The notes beneath the pieces are model-generated. The model saw nothing but the letters and a program-made list of their open reading frames with translations. It searched no databases and was not told the DNA's origin. Shown here piece after piece: positions 24,073-32,364 of a DNA stretch of 64,000 nucleotides. Position 1 is the stretch's first letter, and each line of letters starts with the position of its first letter. The position numbers were made by a program, and so were the translations under genes. Origin of the DNA: Parvularcula marina (GTDB taxonomy: Bacteria; Pseudomonadota; Alphaproteobacteria; Caulobacterales; Parvularculaceae); NCBI RefSeq assembly GCF_003399445.1, contig NZ_QUQO01000001.1:1237001-1301000 (forward strand). Direction: 5' to 3'.

Positions 24073-25368
24073 CTAGTGGCCGGAGGGCGAGTGGTGGCTC
24101 TCAGTTTCATGATGCCCCGCCTCTTCATGATGCTCGGCCGGTTCCTCATGAGTGGTCGTCTCATGCTGAGCTTCTTCTTCATGATGGCTGGCTTGTTCAT
24201 GATGAGAGGCAGCCATCACTTTTGCAGATTCACCGTGTCCGCCCGAATTCAGCCGCGCTGCTGGCAGAGGCGGCGTCTCATGATGGTCATTCCCATGTGA
24301 TGCCGCTGCCTGATGTTCATCGCCGTGATGCCCTTCTCCATGCCCGGAGGCTGGTGCTTTCTTGGGAGCAGGACGACCTTTGCGCGTATCGATTTCCATC
24401 TCTGGGCTTGCATGGCCAGTCGTCACAAGACCCATCTCGGTCAGAAAGCCCCCCGGCCCGATCGCACCAAAGCTGCCAAATGCCCTGTAGATCTCAGCCA
24501 CAGGGTGATCCCCTTCGAAAGACCTTTTATCCGCGTAGAGATATAATCCGCGGCTTAACTCATACTCACCTGACGCAATCGTCTCAACGGTTGGCTCGAC
24601 ACCATCCAGCGGGATCGCCTCGATGTCCTTGACATCAACAAGATAGGCATAACCGAATATACCGATGGCATCGCGGACATAGCGCAGAGTCTGGGCAACC
24701 GCCTCATCCTGTTCACCGCCATCGACCCAATGACTGTCGAGCCGGATCTTCGTTGCCTTGGCAAAATAATCAGGGCTCGAATGCTCGATCGCCGCAAGGC
24801 AGTGGAAACTGCGCGCGCCGACCGCCACAGCCTTTTCAAGAAAAACATCCCGTGTGCCGGAACTACGCGGCGGGCCGATCACAATGATCTCGCGATCCGG
24901 CAAGTCGGAGCGGACATCTTTCCATTTGACCTTGTTGTTCTTGACCAGAACACAATCATCCTCAGCACGAGGAATATAATTCGCCGTCGCCAGATAGAGA
25001 TCTCGAACGGTCAGCTCGAGGTCTTTTGCTTTGACCGATTGCGCCAGCACGATGCCGTCGCGGCCGATCGGCTTTTCAACCAGTGTCTCAATCCCGTTGG
25101 CGGCACAGCGCTCAATCTCTCTGGGCTTGATCGGCCGAGACGAAGCGGCAATCTGGGGGGAAAGCGGCCTGCCGCTGCAAAGCCGCGCAATGCCGGTCCC
25201 GCTGCCATTCTGGACCACGGTCAACATTTCAGGATGACGCAAGAGCCGTGTCATCGCTCGCGCATAGGGCGCGATGGTCGAAGACCCCTCCATCGTCACC
25301 TGATCCTGAGAACTGATCGGTGACGGAGACGTCAGAAGCGCAGCAGCGGCGAGGAGGAGCAAATTCAT
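24073..25368 (-). CDS. PstS-like phosphate-family binding protein with His-rich C-terminal tail
   Basis: A 431-residue secreted protein. A signal peptide (about 1-20) precedes a PBP-like domain to about residue 320, with the PstS-style ligand loops GSSTIAPYA (28-36), NGSGTGI (54-60) and RSSGTRDVF (168-176). The remaining tail, 341-431, is low complexity with 21 histidines among 91 residues, mostly HH pairs between Glu, Ala, Ser and Thr. It is likely a metal-binding tail (zinc, copper, nickel or cobalt). The gene starts inside the stop of the upstream hybrid kinase (ATGA, four-base overlap), so both are made together. There is no pstCAB or phoU nearby, which argues for sensing or sequestration instead of transport. 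Ligand unknown. Confidence 0.85.
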   Translation of the reverse strand: MNLLLLAAAALLTSPSPISSQDQVTMEGSSTIAPYARAMTRLLRHPEMLTVVQNGSGTGIARLCSGRPLSPQIAASSRPIKPREIERCAANGIETLVEKPIGRDGIVLAQSVKAKDLELTVRDLYLATANYIPRAEDDCVLVKNNKVKWKDVRSDLPDREIIVIGPPRSSGTRDVFLEKAVAVGARSFHCLAAIEHSSPDYFAKATKIRLDSHWVDGGEQDEAVAQTLRYVRDAIGIFGYAYLVDVKDIEAIPLDGVEPTVETIASGEYELSRGLYLYADKRSFEGDHPVAEIYRAFGSFGAIGPGGFLTEMGLVTTGHASPEMEIDTRKGRPAPKKAPASGHGEGHHGDEHQAAASHGNDHHETPPLPAARLNSGGHGESAKVMAASHHEQASHHEEEAQHETTTHEEPAEHHEEAGHHETESHHSPSGH

Positions 25369-27335
25369 GCCGCCTTCTCCGTTTCGACATCACGGCGGCG
25401 GACCCATTTTTCAGCACAGCGCTGGATGACTTCCTTACGAACAGGTTTGTTCAGGATGTCGTTAAAGCCAACCTCTCCGAGACCGGACCATTCCCCCGGT
25501 CCCACATGCGCCGTCAGCGCGATGATCGGGGTTTCGCGGTTCGGCCCGTCACTCTGACGGATCATCTGCGTTGCCTTCACGCCGTCCATGACGGGCATGG
25601 AGATATCCATGAGGATGAGGTCAAACTGCTTCTCATTCGCCGCATCGACGGCCTGTCGGCCATCGGCCGCCATTTCCGTCCGTGCCCCAAGCGGTTTGAC
25701 GAGCGCCTCGGCGACCATCCGGTTCGCCATATTGTCATCAACAATGAGCACATCGAAGCCGCCCGCTGGTAGCGTCTCGGCTTTCTCTTTTTTTTCTTCG
25801 GTCGTCGGCTCGCCAGCTTCAGTGGTAGCGACGGCATCCCCATCTTCTTCGGTCTCTTCAACGGATGTTTCAGAAACTGCCGCCTCCGCCTTGGGCTTCA
25901 TGCTTTCAGCGGATTTCTTCATCGGCAGGCTGAGCGTGAAGGTACTGCCTTCGCCTTCAACCGATGTCACATCGATCGATCCGCCCATGCTTGAGGCAAT
26001 GGCGCGCACAAGCGCCAGACCGACCCCCAGACCGCCATTGCGTGACAGCATGGAGGTATGAACAACCGCCTGCTCGAAGATGGTTTCAAGATCTTCTTCA
26101 GGAATACCGACACCGGTGTCTTTTACGCATAAAGAAAATTCAGTCTTCGGACCTTCGTCATCATCGATGATCTTCGCATCGATAGTGACCTCGCCTTCAT
26201 TCGTGAACTTAACGGCATTATCAACAAGGTTGGTGATAACCTGTTCAAGGCGTTGCGCATCACCTTCTACAATACAGTCGTCGTCGATTTCGATATGTGC
26301 CTTGAAGTCAATGCCTTTGGCCTCGGCAAGGGACATAATGCGCTTCAGCGGACGCTCAACGGCCTCACGCAGCGCAAAGTCCCGCTCATCGAGCGCAAGG
26401 TGGCCATCAGACAATCTGTGCGTATCAAGAATATTATTGAGAAGATTGAGAAGCTGGTCGCTCGCTGCGATGATTTGCTCAAGCTCAACATCGAGCCCCA
26501 GATCGCCCTTTTCCTTGATCGCATCCGTCATGCCGACAATGGCATTCAGCGGCGTTTTCAGCTCATGTGAGGCGGCCTGAAAGAAATGCCCTTTGGCTTC
26601 TTTCGCTTCATTAGCTGCATGCTCGGCTTCACTCGCCACAGTCTGGGCGTCTTCCATCTCGGTCACGGCTTTAAGGACGTGACGGACCAGCGGACGGAAG
26701 ATCAGCAAGGTAATGAGCGCGATCAGGGCAAGCGTTGCAAGCCACGCAATAATGCCCATCCCCTTCTCGACACTGTTCATCCGAATGGCTTGCGCCTCAA
26801 GGATCAGGCTCATCAACGCATGGGTCTGAAGGATGTTATCCTTGGCCGCGGTGATGACCTCTTCGCGCATACCTGCGGAAGCGGCCCATTCTTCGGTTCC
26901 GTAATCGAGCCGGGAGATATCCGAGGCTTGTTCGAGAAAATACCGCACACGGATGTCAAACGGCGTCTCGCCGGACATGTAGATTTCATGCAATGGCGCA
27001 ATGAACCGAGAGATCCTCGCGCTTTCCGAAGACGCACCGACCAGAATGTCGTGATTGCTGCGCATGCGGGAAATCGTCATCCGCATTTCTTCAAAATAGC
27101 TCTCGATCTCGACCGGATCGTCAGACGTCTCGATACTGGTGATCAGAAACGCGATCCGTTGGGAATCGGTCTGCTGGGCGCTGATCAGGGTAAATGCGAT
27201 GGCCCGGTTCGTGTCCATCATGGACAGCCGATAATTGAGCCCGAATGAGGCGCATGCCGCAGCTGCAAGCAATGCGATTGCGATTGCATAACGCAGATTG
27301 AAGATGCGGCGGAGTTTTTCCGTGGCCGTGGTCAT
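25365..27335 (-). CDS. Hybrid sensor histidine kinase with C-terminal receiver
   Basis: A 656-residue membrane sensor. TM1 (about 16-35) and TM2 (about 193-215) bracket a periplasmic helical domain starting with SAQQTDSQRIAFL, reminiscent of PilJ-type or NarX-type four-helix sensors. Then come a coiled signalling helix, HisKA with phospho-His257 in AASHELKTPLNAI, HATPase (Asn373, DTGVGIPEEDLETIFEQ, GLGVGLALVRAI), an acidic Thr/Glu linker (about 475-525) and a receiver with Asp533-Asp534, phosphoacceptor Asp577, Thr608 and Lys630. No DNA-binding domain is attached or adjacent, so output must pass to an Hpt protein elsewhere. It is coupled to the PstS-like gene, and its promoter shares the 139-base gap with a divergent quinone oxidoreductase. 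Confidence 0.93.
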   Translation of the reverse strand: MTTATEKLRRIFNLRYAIAIALLAAAACASFGLNYRLSMMDTNRAIAFTLISAQQTDSQRIAFLITSIETSDDPVEIESYFEEMRMTISRMRSNHDILVGASSESARISRFIAPLHEIYMSGETPFDIRVRYFLEQASDISRLDYGTEEWAASAGMREEVITAAKDNILQTHALMSLILEAQAIRMNSVEKGMGIIAWLATLALIALITLLIFRPLVRHVLKAVTEMEDAQTVASEAEHAANEAKEAKGHFFQAASHELKTPLNAIVGMTDAIKEKGDLGLDVELEQIIAASDQLLNLLNNILDTHRLSDGHLALDERDFALREAVERPLKRIMSLAEAKGIDFKAHIEIDDDCIVEGDAQRLEQVITNLVDNAVKFTNEGEVTIDAKIIDDDEGPKTEFSLCVKDTGVGIPEEDLETIFEQAVVHTSMLSRNGGLGVGLALVRAIASSMGGSIDVTSVEGEGSTFTLSLPMKKSAESMKPKAEAAVSETSVEETEEDGDAVATTEAGEPTTEEKKEKAETLPAGGFDVLIVDDNMANRMVAEALVKPLGARTEMAADGRQAVDAANEKQFDLILMDISMPVMDGVKATQMIRQSDGPNRETPIIALTAHVGPGEWSGLGEVGFNDILNKPVRKEVIQRCAEKWVRRRDVETEKAA

Positions 27336-27474
27336 TTACTTTGCTACCAACTGCTCATCTCCACCCACGTTTTTCTAGAGGATGGCGTTTCCTTTTTCGT
27401 TAACAGGCTGAATTTCTTTCAATGAATCTGAAACTCTGTTTCTGAGAGTTGAGTAGTGACCAAAGGACCTGAGC

Positions 27475-28440
27475 ATGCGTGCAGTACATATTGAAAAACC
27501 TGGCGGACCTGAGGTTCTCAAACTCATCGACAGACCCGTCCCCGAACCCGGTCCTGGTGAGGTTTTGCTGAAAGTTGCGGCGGCAGGGGTAAATCGTCCC
27601 GATGTTCTTCAGCGGAAAGGTGTTTATCCCCCTCCTCCCGGCGCCAGCGACCTGCCCGGCCTTGAAGTGGCAGGGGTCATCGAGAAGCTCGGCCCCGGGG
27701 CTGTCGGTCAGGTTGGCGCGCATGCGATGGCGCTGATCGCCGGGGGCGGATATGCCGAATATGCGGTCGTTCACCACCGGCATCTGTTAACCCTGCCCGA
27801 AGAAATGCCCTTTGAACGGGCCGCAGCGCTGCCCGAGACGCTCTATACTGTCTGGACGAACGTCTTTGAGGATGGCCGCCTGAAGGAAGGCGAGACATTA
27901 TTCGTGCACGGCGCAACATCCGGCATCGGCACCATGGCGCTCTCCATGGCCAAGGCCTTTGGCGCCACGGTCTACGGCACGGCGGGGTCGGATGAGAAAT
28001 GCCGCGCCGCGGAGAGGCTCGGTTTCGTCAAATGCTTCAATTACCGCAACGAGGATTGGGCCAAGCTGATGACCGCCGAAGGCGGCGCAGATGTCGTTCT
28101 TGATATGGTCGGCGGGGACTATGTCGCCAAAGACATGACGCTGCTGAAGCCGCAAGGACGGCACGTCTCGATTGCGTTTCAGGCGGGCATGGAAGCAAAA
28201 ATTCCGATCCCGATCCTGATGCAGAAACGCCTGACCCTCACCGGCTCCACATTGCGGGCACGGCATATTGAGGAGAAGGCGCGCCTTACCGACCAGATCC
28301 GCCAGCATGTGATGCCCAAGATCGTCAGCGGCGAGATCGCGGCCGTCTTTGACCGCGCCTTCCCCCTCGAAGAAGCCGTAGAGGCCCATCGACGGATGGA
28401 AGCGGGCGAGCACATCGGCAAGATCGTCCTTCTGACCTGA
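27475..28440 (+). CDS. NAD(P)H quinone oxidoreductase, PIG3/zeta-crystallin type
   Basis: A medium-chain dehydrogenase/reductase without catalytic zinc, reducing quinones or related carbonyls with NADPH. The 321-residue protein starts MRAVHIEKPGGPEVLKLIDRP, has GVNRPDVLQRKGVYPPPPGASD (quinone reductase signature), then the nucleotide-binding VHGATSGIGTMALSMAKAFGA and the C-terminal LEEAVEAHRRMEAGEHIGKIVL typical of the PIG3 subfamily. GAGCATGCG at the start has a weak ribosome-binding site. Divergent from the hybrid kinase gene. Confidence 0.93.
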   Translation: MRAVHIEKPGGPEVLKLIDRPVPEPGPGEVLLKVAAAGVNRPDVLQRKGVYPPPPGASDLPGLEVAGVIEKLGPGAVGQVGAHAMALIAGGGYAEYAVVHHRHLLTLPEEMPFERAAALPETLYTVWTNVFEDGRLKEGETLFVHGATSGIGTMALSMAKAFGATVYGTAGSDEKCRAAERLGFVKCFNYRNEDWAKLMTAEGGADVVLDMVGGDYVAKDMTLLKPQGRHVSIAFQAGMEAKIPIPILMQKRLTLTGSTLRARHIEEKARLTDQIRQHVMPKIVSGEIAAVFDRAFPLEEAVEAHRRMEAGEHIGKIVLLT

Positions 28441-28631
28441 TCGGGAGACACAAGGCGCGGCAATGGCTTGCAGGACGGGCCGCGGATGCGTATGTGACCC
28501 GCCAAGGTTTCGCGCCTATTCCCCGACAAGACGAGGCAGACGCGACGCCGGTCCCCGGAAGACGGGGGCCGCGGCCGTCGAGTTATTGCATCGTGACCAT
28601 TGGGGCAGACGCGCGTTAGCAAAGAAAATTT

Positions 28632-28643
28632 GAGGAGCTCCTC
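28632..28643 (+). promoter_or_regulatory. Palindromic ribosome-binding site of trcR
   Basis: The Shine-Dalgarno GAGGAG before the trcR ATG is the left half of a perfect 12-base palindrome, GAGGAGCTCCTC, which ends one base before the start codon. Self-pairing in the mRNA can only be short-range or intermolecular, so any regulatory effect is speculative. Confidence 0.5.
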
Positions 28644-28644
28644 C

Positions 28645-29328
28645 ATGTCCGACCGTCCCCTGATGCCGAAAGCGACCGCTGTCTGGCTCATCGATAACAC
28701 TGCTCTCAGCTTCGATCAGATCGCGGATTTCTGCGGTCTGCACTCGCTTGAGGTCAAAGGCATCGCGGATGGCGATGTTGCCGCCGGCGTGCGCGGGATC
28801 GATCCGATCAGCCAGCACCAGCTGACCCGCGAGGAAATCGAAAAGGGTGAGAAGGACGAAGACTATCGGATGAAGCTCTCGAAGCCGAAAACGATCGTCG
28901 CCGCGCCGAAGAAGAAAGCCCCGCGCTACACGCCGCTGTCGCGCCGTCAGGAGCGCCCGAACGCAATCGCCTGGATCGTCCGCAACCACCCCGAAGTGCC
29001 GGACAGCCAGATCGCCAAACTGCTGGGCACGACAAAGACCACGATTCAGGCCATCCGTGACAAGTCACACTGGAACTCTTCGAACCTCGAGCCGCAGGAT
29101 CCGGTCGCGCTCGGCCTGTGTAGCCAGTTCGATCTCGACATGGCGGTCTCCAAGGCTTCTGAGAAACGCGCAGCCATGGAAGCGGCCGGCAAGATCGACG
29201 AAGGCGCCCGCCTCGCCCCTGCCGCCGAAACCGAAAAGGCCGACGAGGACGAGCGGAGCAATGCGGCCCCGGATATCGACAAGATCTTCGCAAACTTCGG
29301 TGGCGGCGGCGATTCAGACAACGACTGA
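28645..29328 (+). CDS. trcR: DUF1013 protein, cell-cycle transcriptional regulator TrcR
   Basis: An alphaproteobacterial DNA-binding regulator; the family (DUF1013) has been named TrcR and linked to Caulobacter cell-cycle transcription. The 227-residue protein has two helix-turn-helix-like parts: LMPKATAVWLIDNTALSFDQIADFCGLH-type N-terminus (about 5-35) and NAIAWIVRNHPEVPDSQIAKLLGTTKTTIQAIRD-type core (about 112-150), both quoted here only as landmarks IADFCGLH and IAKLLGTTKTTI. The C-terminal 60 residues are acidic, Ala-rich and end with a DIDKIFANF motif followed by Gly/Asp. Start at 28645 follows GAGGAG. It stands alone. Confidence 0.85.
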   Translation: MSDRPLMPKATAVWLIDNTALSFDQIADFCGLHSLEVKGIADGDVAAGVRGIDPISQHQLTREEIEKGEKDEDYRMKLSKPKTIVAAPKKKAPRYTPLSRRQERPNAIAWIVRNHPEVPDSQIAKLLGTTKTTIQAIRDKSHWNSSNLEPQDPVALGLCSQFDLDMAVSKASEKRAAMEAAGKIDEGARLAPAAETEKADEDERSNAAPDIDKIFANFGGGGDSDND

Positions 29329-29429
29329 CGCTCGCAACTGCGATCCAACTGCGCTCTCGGCTTTACCGTAACGTTCCTGTCGCAGAGAACGAATAGGTGA
29401 GCGTATCTAACGCTCAAGGGAGAGACTTC

Positions 29430-30236
29430 ATGCCCCGTTACCGCACCGCCCTGCTTGCTGCCCTTTTGATCGGCGCGAGCGGGCCTGCTTTCAGTGCCGC
29501 CGCCCAGACCTCTGATGATATGGCGATGTCCATGCAGGACGAAGAAAATATCAATGCGCCGTATAATGAGGTTCTTGCGGACTATATCTCGCAAAAAGAC
29601 GGCATCAACCTCTTTGACTACGGTGCTGTCACCGCCGCGGACAAAAAGAAGCTGACGGATTATATCGCCGCGCTCGAAGGCGAACGCCCCAGCCAGATGA
29701 CGGCGGACGAGCAGATTGCCTTCTGGGCCAATCTCTATAACGCCAAGACACTCGACATCATTCTCGAAAACTACCCCGTCGAGTCCATCCGCGACATCAA
29801 GAGTGGCGTATTCAGCTCAGGCCCATGGAAAATGAAGGTTCTGACCGTTGAAGGTGAGGAACTCACCCTCGACAATATCGAGCACGATATCGTCCGCGCC
29901 AAATTCAATGAGCCGCGCGTCCACTACGCCTTTAACTGCGCGTCGATTGGTTGTCCGAACCTCAAAACATCCGCATGGGAAGCAGAAACCCTCGATGAAG
30001 ACCTCGATGCCGGAGCACGGGCCTATATCGCTCATCCGCGCGGCATCAGAATCGAGAATGGCAAGATCATCACCTCCTCGATCTATAAATGGTTCAAGAA
30101 AGACTTCGGCAAAAATGACGCGGAAGTCCTCGATCACATCCGTCAGTATGCGACAGGCGACAAGCTCAATGCCCTAGAAGGCAAGACGAAGATCAATGGG
30201 AATGATTATGACTGGTCGCTGAACGACGCCCAGTAA
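29430..30236 (+). CDS. DUF547 domain secreted protein
   Basis: A 268-residue exported protein with a signal peptide (ALLAALLIGASGPAFSAAAQ). The DUF547 domain has FDYGAV, the DEQIAFWANLYNAKTLDIIL core motif, then IRDIKSGVFSSGPWKMK, LTLDNIEHDIVR, HYAFNCASIGCPNLK with two Cys, and the C-terminal SSIYKWFKKDFG. Function of the domain is unknown; a cysteine hydrolase-like role has been suggested for related domains but is unproven. AAGGGAGAG precedes the ATG at 29430. Monocistronic, followed by an imperfect terminator-like hairpin. Confidence 0.88.
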   Translation: MPRYRTALLAALLIGASGPAFSAAAQTSDDMAMSMQDEENINAPYNEVLADYISQKDGINLFDYGAVTAADKKKLTDYIAALEGERPSQMTADEQIAFWANLYNAKTLDIILENYPVESIRDIKSGVFSSGPWKMKVLTVEGEELTLDNIEHDIVRAKFNEPRVHYAFNCASIGCPNLKTSAWEAETLDEDLDAGARAYIAHPRGIRIENGKIITSSIYKWFKKDFGKNDAEVLDHIRQYATGDKLNALEGKTKINGNDYDWSLNDAQ

Positions 30237-30258
30237 AGGCGCCCGAAGCGTTCAGACA

Positions 30259-30293
30259 TGCGGGAAGCCGGACCCTAATCCCGACTTCCCGCA
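30259..30293 (+). terminator. Possible terminator after the DUF547 gene
   Basis: TGCGGGAAG (30259-30267) and CTTCCCGCA (30285-30293) form a 9-bp perfect stem with a 17-base loop, 23 bases past the stop. The CCCCTTTTT run begins about 10 bases after the stem, so efficiency is uncertain. Confidence 0.45.
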
Positions 30294-30368
30294 GTTCCCT
30301 GTCCCCTTTTTGCAATTTCCGCAAAAGCGCGCATGTAGGAAGCTCCTTCAAACCGACAGGATCTTCCG

Positions 30369-31781
30369 ATGAACTCCGCCCGTGCCGCGGCCAGAACCAG
30401 ATTGCGCCGTCAACGGCTCCTTGCGGGGCCGGTGGGCCGGGTTCTGTTCGCGCTGAGCTGGCCGGTCAGCCTCGGGCTTTTCTCCGTCATCGCGTTCAAC
30501 ATCGTCGATACGCTCTATATCGGGCGGCTCGGACCGGATCAGCTTGCTGCCATCGGCTATTGTTTCCCGGTCATCTTCTCGATGTCTGCCGTCTCGATCG
30601 GCATGGCCAATGGCGCAACCTCCGTCGTTTCCCGCTCGCTCGGACGAGGTGATGCTGACCGCGCGCGGATCCGTACGACCGATACGATCATCTTTACCGG
30701 CATCCTCTCGCTCCTGATGACGGGCGGCATGTTCCTGATCGACGAGACGGTCTTTGGCTGGCTAGGCACACCACAGCGCCTCATGCCCTTCGTTCATCAG
30801 TACATGAATGTCTGGTTTCTCGGCCTGCCCTTCCTGATGATGCCGATTGTCCTCAATGGCCTGATTAGGGCGACCGGGGATGCGATCTTCCCCTCCAGCC
30901 TGATGATCATGGCCGCGGCCATCAATGCCGTCATCTCGCCCTTTCTCGTTTTCGGGATCTGGGGCGCCCCGGATCTCGGCATGGCGGGCGCCGCCTGGGC
31001 CACGATCATGGCGCGGGCCGTCGTCTTCATCTGCAGCTTTGTCTATCTGCAGCGCCAGAAGCTGGTCGAATTCACCGGCCATGATTTCGGGATCTTCCGC
31101 AGCTCGGTCGCCGAGATCACCCGCTTTGGCGCGCCGGCCTTTTTCGCGCAGCTCGTCTCTCCCCTTTCCGCCGCCATCGGCGTCAGGCTTTTGACCTTGT
31201 CGAGTACGGATGCGGTTGCTGCCTACACGGTAGGCACACGGATCGAGAGCCTGATGCTAGTTCCTTTCATGGCGCTCAGCTCAGGCATAGGGCCATTCAC
31301 CGGCCAGAATATCGGCGCGGGCAAACCCCACCGCCTGCGCTCCGCACAGATCAAGGCGCTGCTCTTTGGTCTAGGCTGGGGGCTCGTTGTCTTCGCGATC
31401 CTGACAGCTTTTGGGTCCCAGCTTGCCGGGCTCTTCTCAAGGGAGGCATCGATCGTCGGGCTTGCGGACCATTATCTGTCCTTCATCGCCTTGGGCGTCT
31501 GGGGCGCAGGCTTTCTGCATGTCTCGGTCGGCGTCGCAAACCCGCTTGGCTATCCCAATCTCGGCATGACGCTGTCGATCATCCGGCATCTGGTGCTCTT
31601 TGCCGGGCTCTCGCTCGTGCTCATTCTCGGCTTCGGCACAGACCCGTTCCAGACGGTGATCATGGCGGGGCCTGCCGCCTATATCGTGGCTGGCCTTTTT
31701 GCCGCCCTCATGACGCGCCGTCTGATTGTTCGGGAAGAGGCCGCCATGGGCCGTAGCGCATCGGCCCCCAGCCAGCATTGA
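30369..31781 (+). CDS. MATE family multidrug/organic-cation efflux transporter
   Basis: A 470-residue inner-membrane antiporter with about 12 hydrophobic helices in two related halves. Signature points are the N-terminal SWPVSLGLFSVIAFNIVDTLYIGRLGPDQLAAIGY, shown here by the landmarks NIVDTLYIGRLG and GMANGATSVVSRSLGRGD, and the second half's GPFTGQNIGAGK, a repeat of the Q-N-x-GA motif. It exports unknown toxic compounds in exchange for Na+ or H+. The 3' end overlaps the convergent glycosyltransferase gene by 74 bases. No regulator is adjacent. Confidence 0.93.
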   Translation: MNSARAAARTRLRRQRLLAGPVGRVLFALSWPVSLGLFSVIAFNIVDTLYIGRLGPDQLAAIGYCFPVIFSMSAVSIGMANGATSVVSRSLGRGDADRARIRTTDTIIFTGILSLLMTGGMFLIDETVFGWLGTPQRLMPFVHQYMNVWFLGLPFLMMPIVLNGLIRATGDAIFPSSLMIMAAAINAVISPFLVFGIWGAPDLGMAGAAWATIMARAVVFICSFVYLQRQKLVEFTGHDFGIFRSSVAEITRFGAPAFFAQLVSPLSAAIGVRLLTLSSTDAVAAYTVGTRIESLMLVPFMALSSGIGPFTGQNIGAGKPHRLRSAQIKALLFGLGWGLVVFAILTAFGSQLAGLFSREASIVGLADHYLSFIALGVWGAGFLHVSVGVANPLGYPNLGMTLSIIRHLVLFAGLSLVLILGFGTDPFQTVIMAGPAAYIVAGLFAALMTRRLIVREEAAMGRSASAPSQH

Positions 31782-32364
31782 GATCCTCAAGGTCGTCGCG
31801 ATTATCGACATCAATCAGCTCGGACATCTCACTGATCCGGAAACTCTCAGGCAGGCTTGCTATCGTGTCGTCGAGCGCCGTGTCGGTCGACCAGGCGACA
31901 TCTTCAAAAAGCCTTGGCGCCGGACGCCGCCGGGCGAGCCCGATCAGCCAGTAGCCGCCATCATCCGACGGCCCGAAGACCGCATCATCCCGCCCCAGCG
32001 CGTGGAACGCCTCGCGGATATGTTCAGGCTCAATCTGCGGGCTGTCCGTGCCGATAATGACCGTCGGCCCCGGCGGCAGATTGTCGAGAACGAAGCCCAT
32101 CCTTTGTCCAAGAGAGCCGCCGCCTTGCGGCATACGGATCACATCGCGCGGCCAGCACTGATAGCTGTCCTCGGGCCGCGCATTGACGGCCAGCCGTAAA
32201 TTCCATTCGCGCGGAACCTGAAGCCGCCGGAGCAGGCGCTCAACGGCATGGCGATAGAATTGCGCAGCACCGACCGTGCCGATATCACGGCTGAGGCGGG
32301 TCTTCACCCGCCCCATCAAGGGCGGCTTTGCCATGAGCACGAGATTTTTTCCGTAGGCGCCCAT
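31708..32364 (-). CDS. TIGR04282/DUF2064 family nucleotidyltransferase-fold glycosyltransferase
   Basis: A 218-residue GT-A-fold protein: LVLMAKPPLMGRVKTRL nucleotide-binding start, GTDSPQIEPEHI containing the acidic metal-binding position, and DDAVFGPSDDGGYWLIGL. This family is often annotated arsenosugar biosynthesis glycosyltransferase. No arsenic methylation or radical SAM ArsS gene is nearby, so the name should not be taken as function. Its start lies 80 bases inside the preceding gene in another frame and its end overlaps the MATE gene by 74 bases. A start at 32334 would shorten the upstream overlap but would remove the first conserved strand. Confidence 0.85.
   Translation of the reverse strand: MGAYGKNLVLMAKPPLMGRVKTRLSRDIGTVGAAQFYRHAVERLLRRLQVPREWNLRLAVNARPEDSYQCWPRDVIRMPQGGGSLGQRMGFVLDNLPPGPTVIIGTDSPQIEPEHIREAFHALGRDDAVFGPSDDGGYWLIGLARRRPAPRLFEDVAWSTDTALDDTIASLPESFRISEMSELIDVDNRDDLEDLNAGWGPMRYGPWRPLPEQSDGAS

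Noticed and set aside
24073-27335. A complete phosphate (pst/pho) operon
   Set aside because: Only one PstS-like protein is present; no permease, ATPase, PhoU or PhoR/PhoB pair is adjacent, and the kinase is a hybrid of another type.
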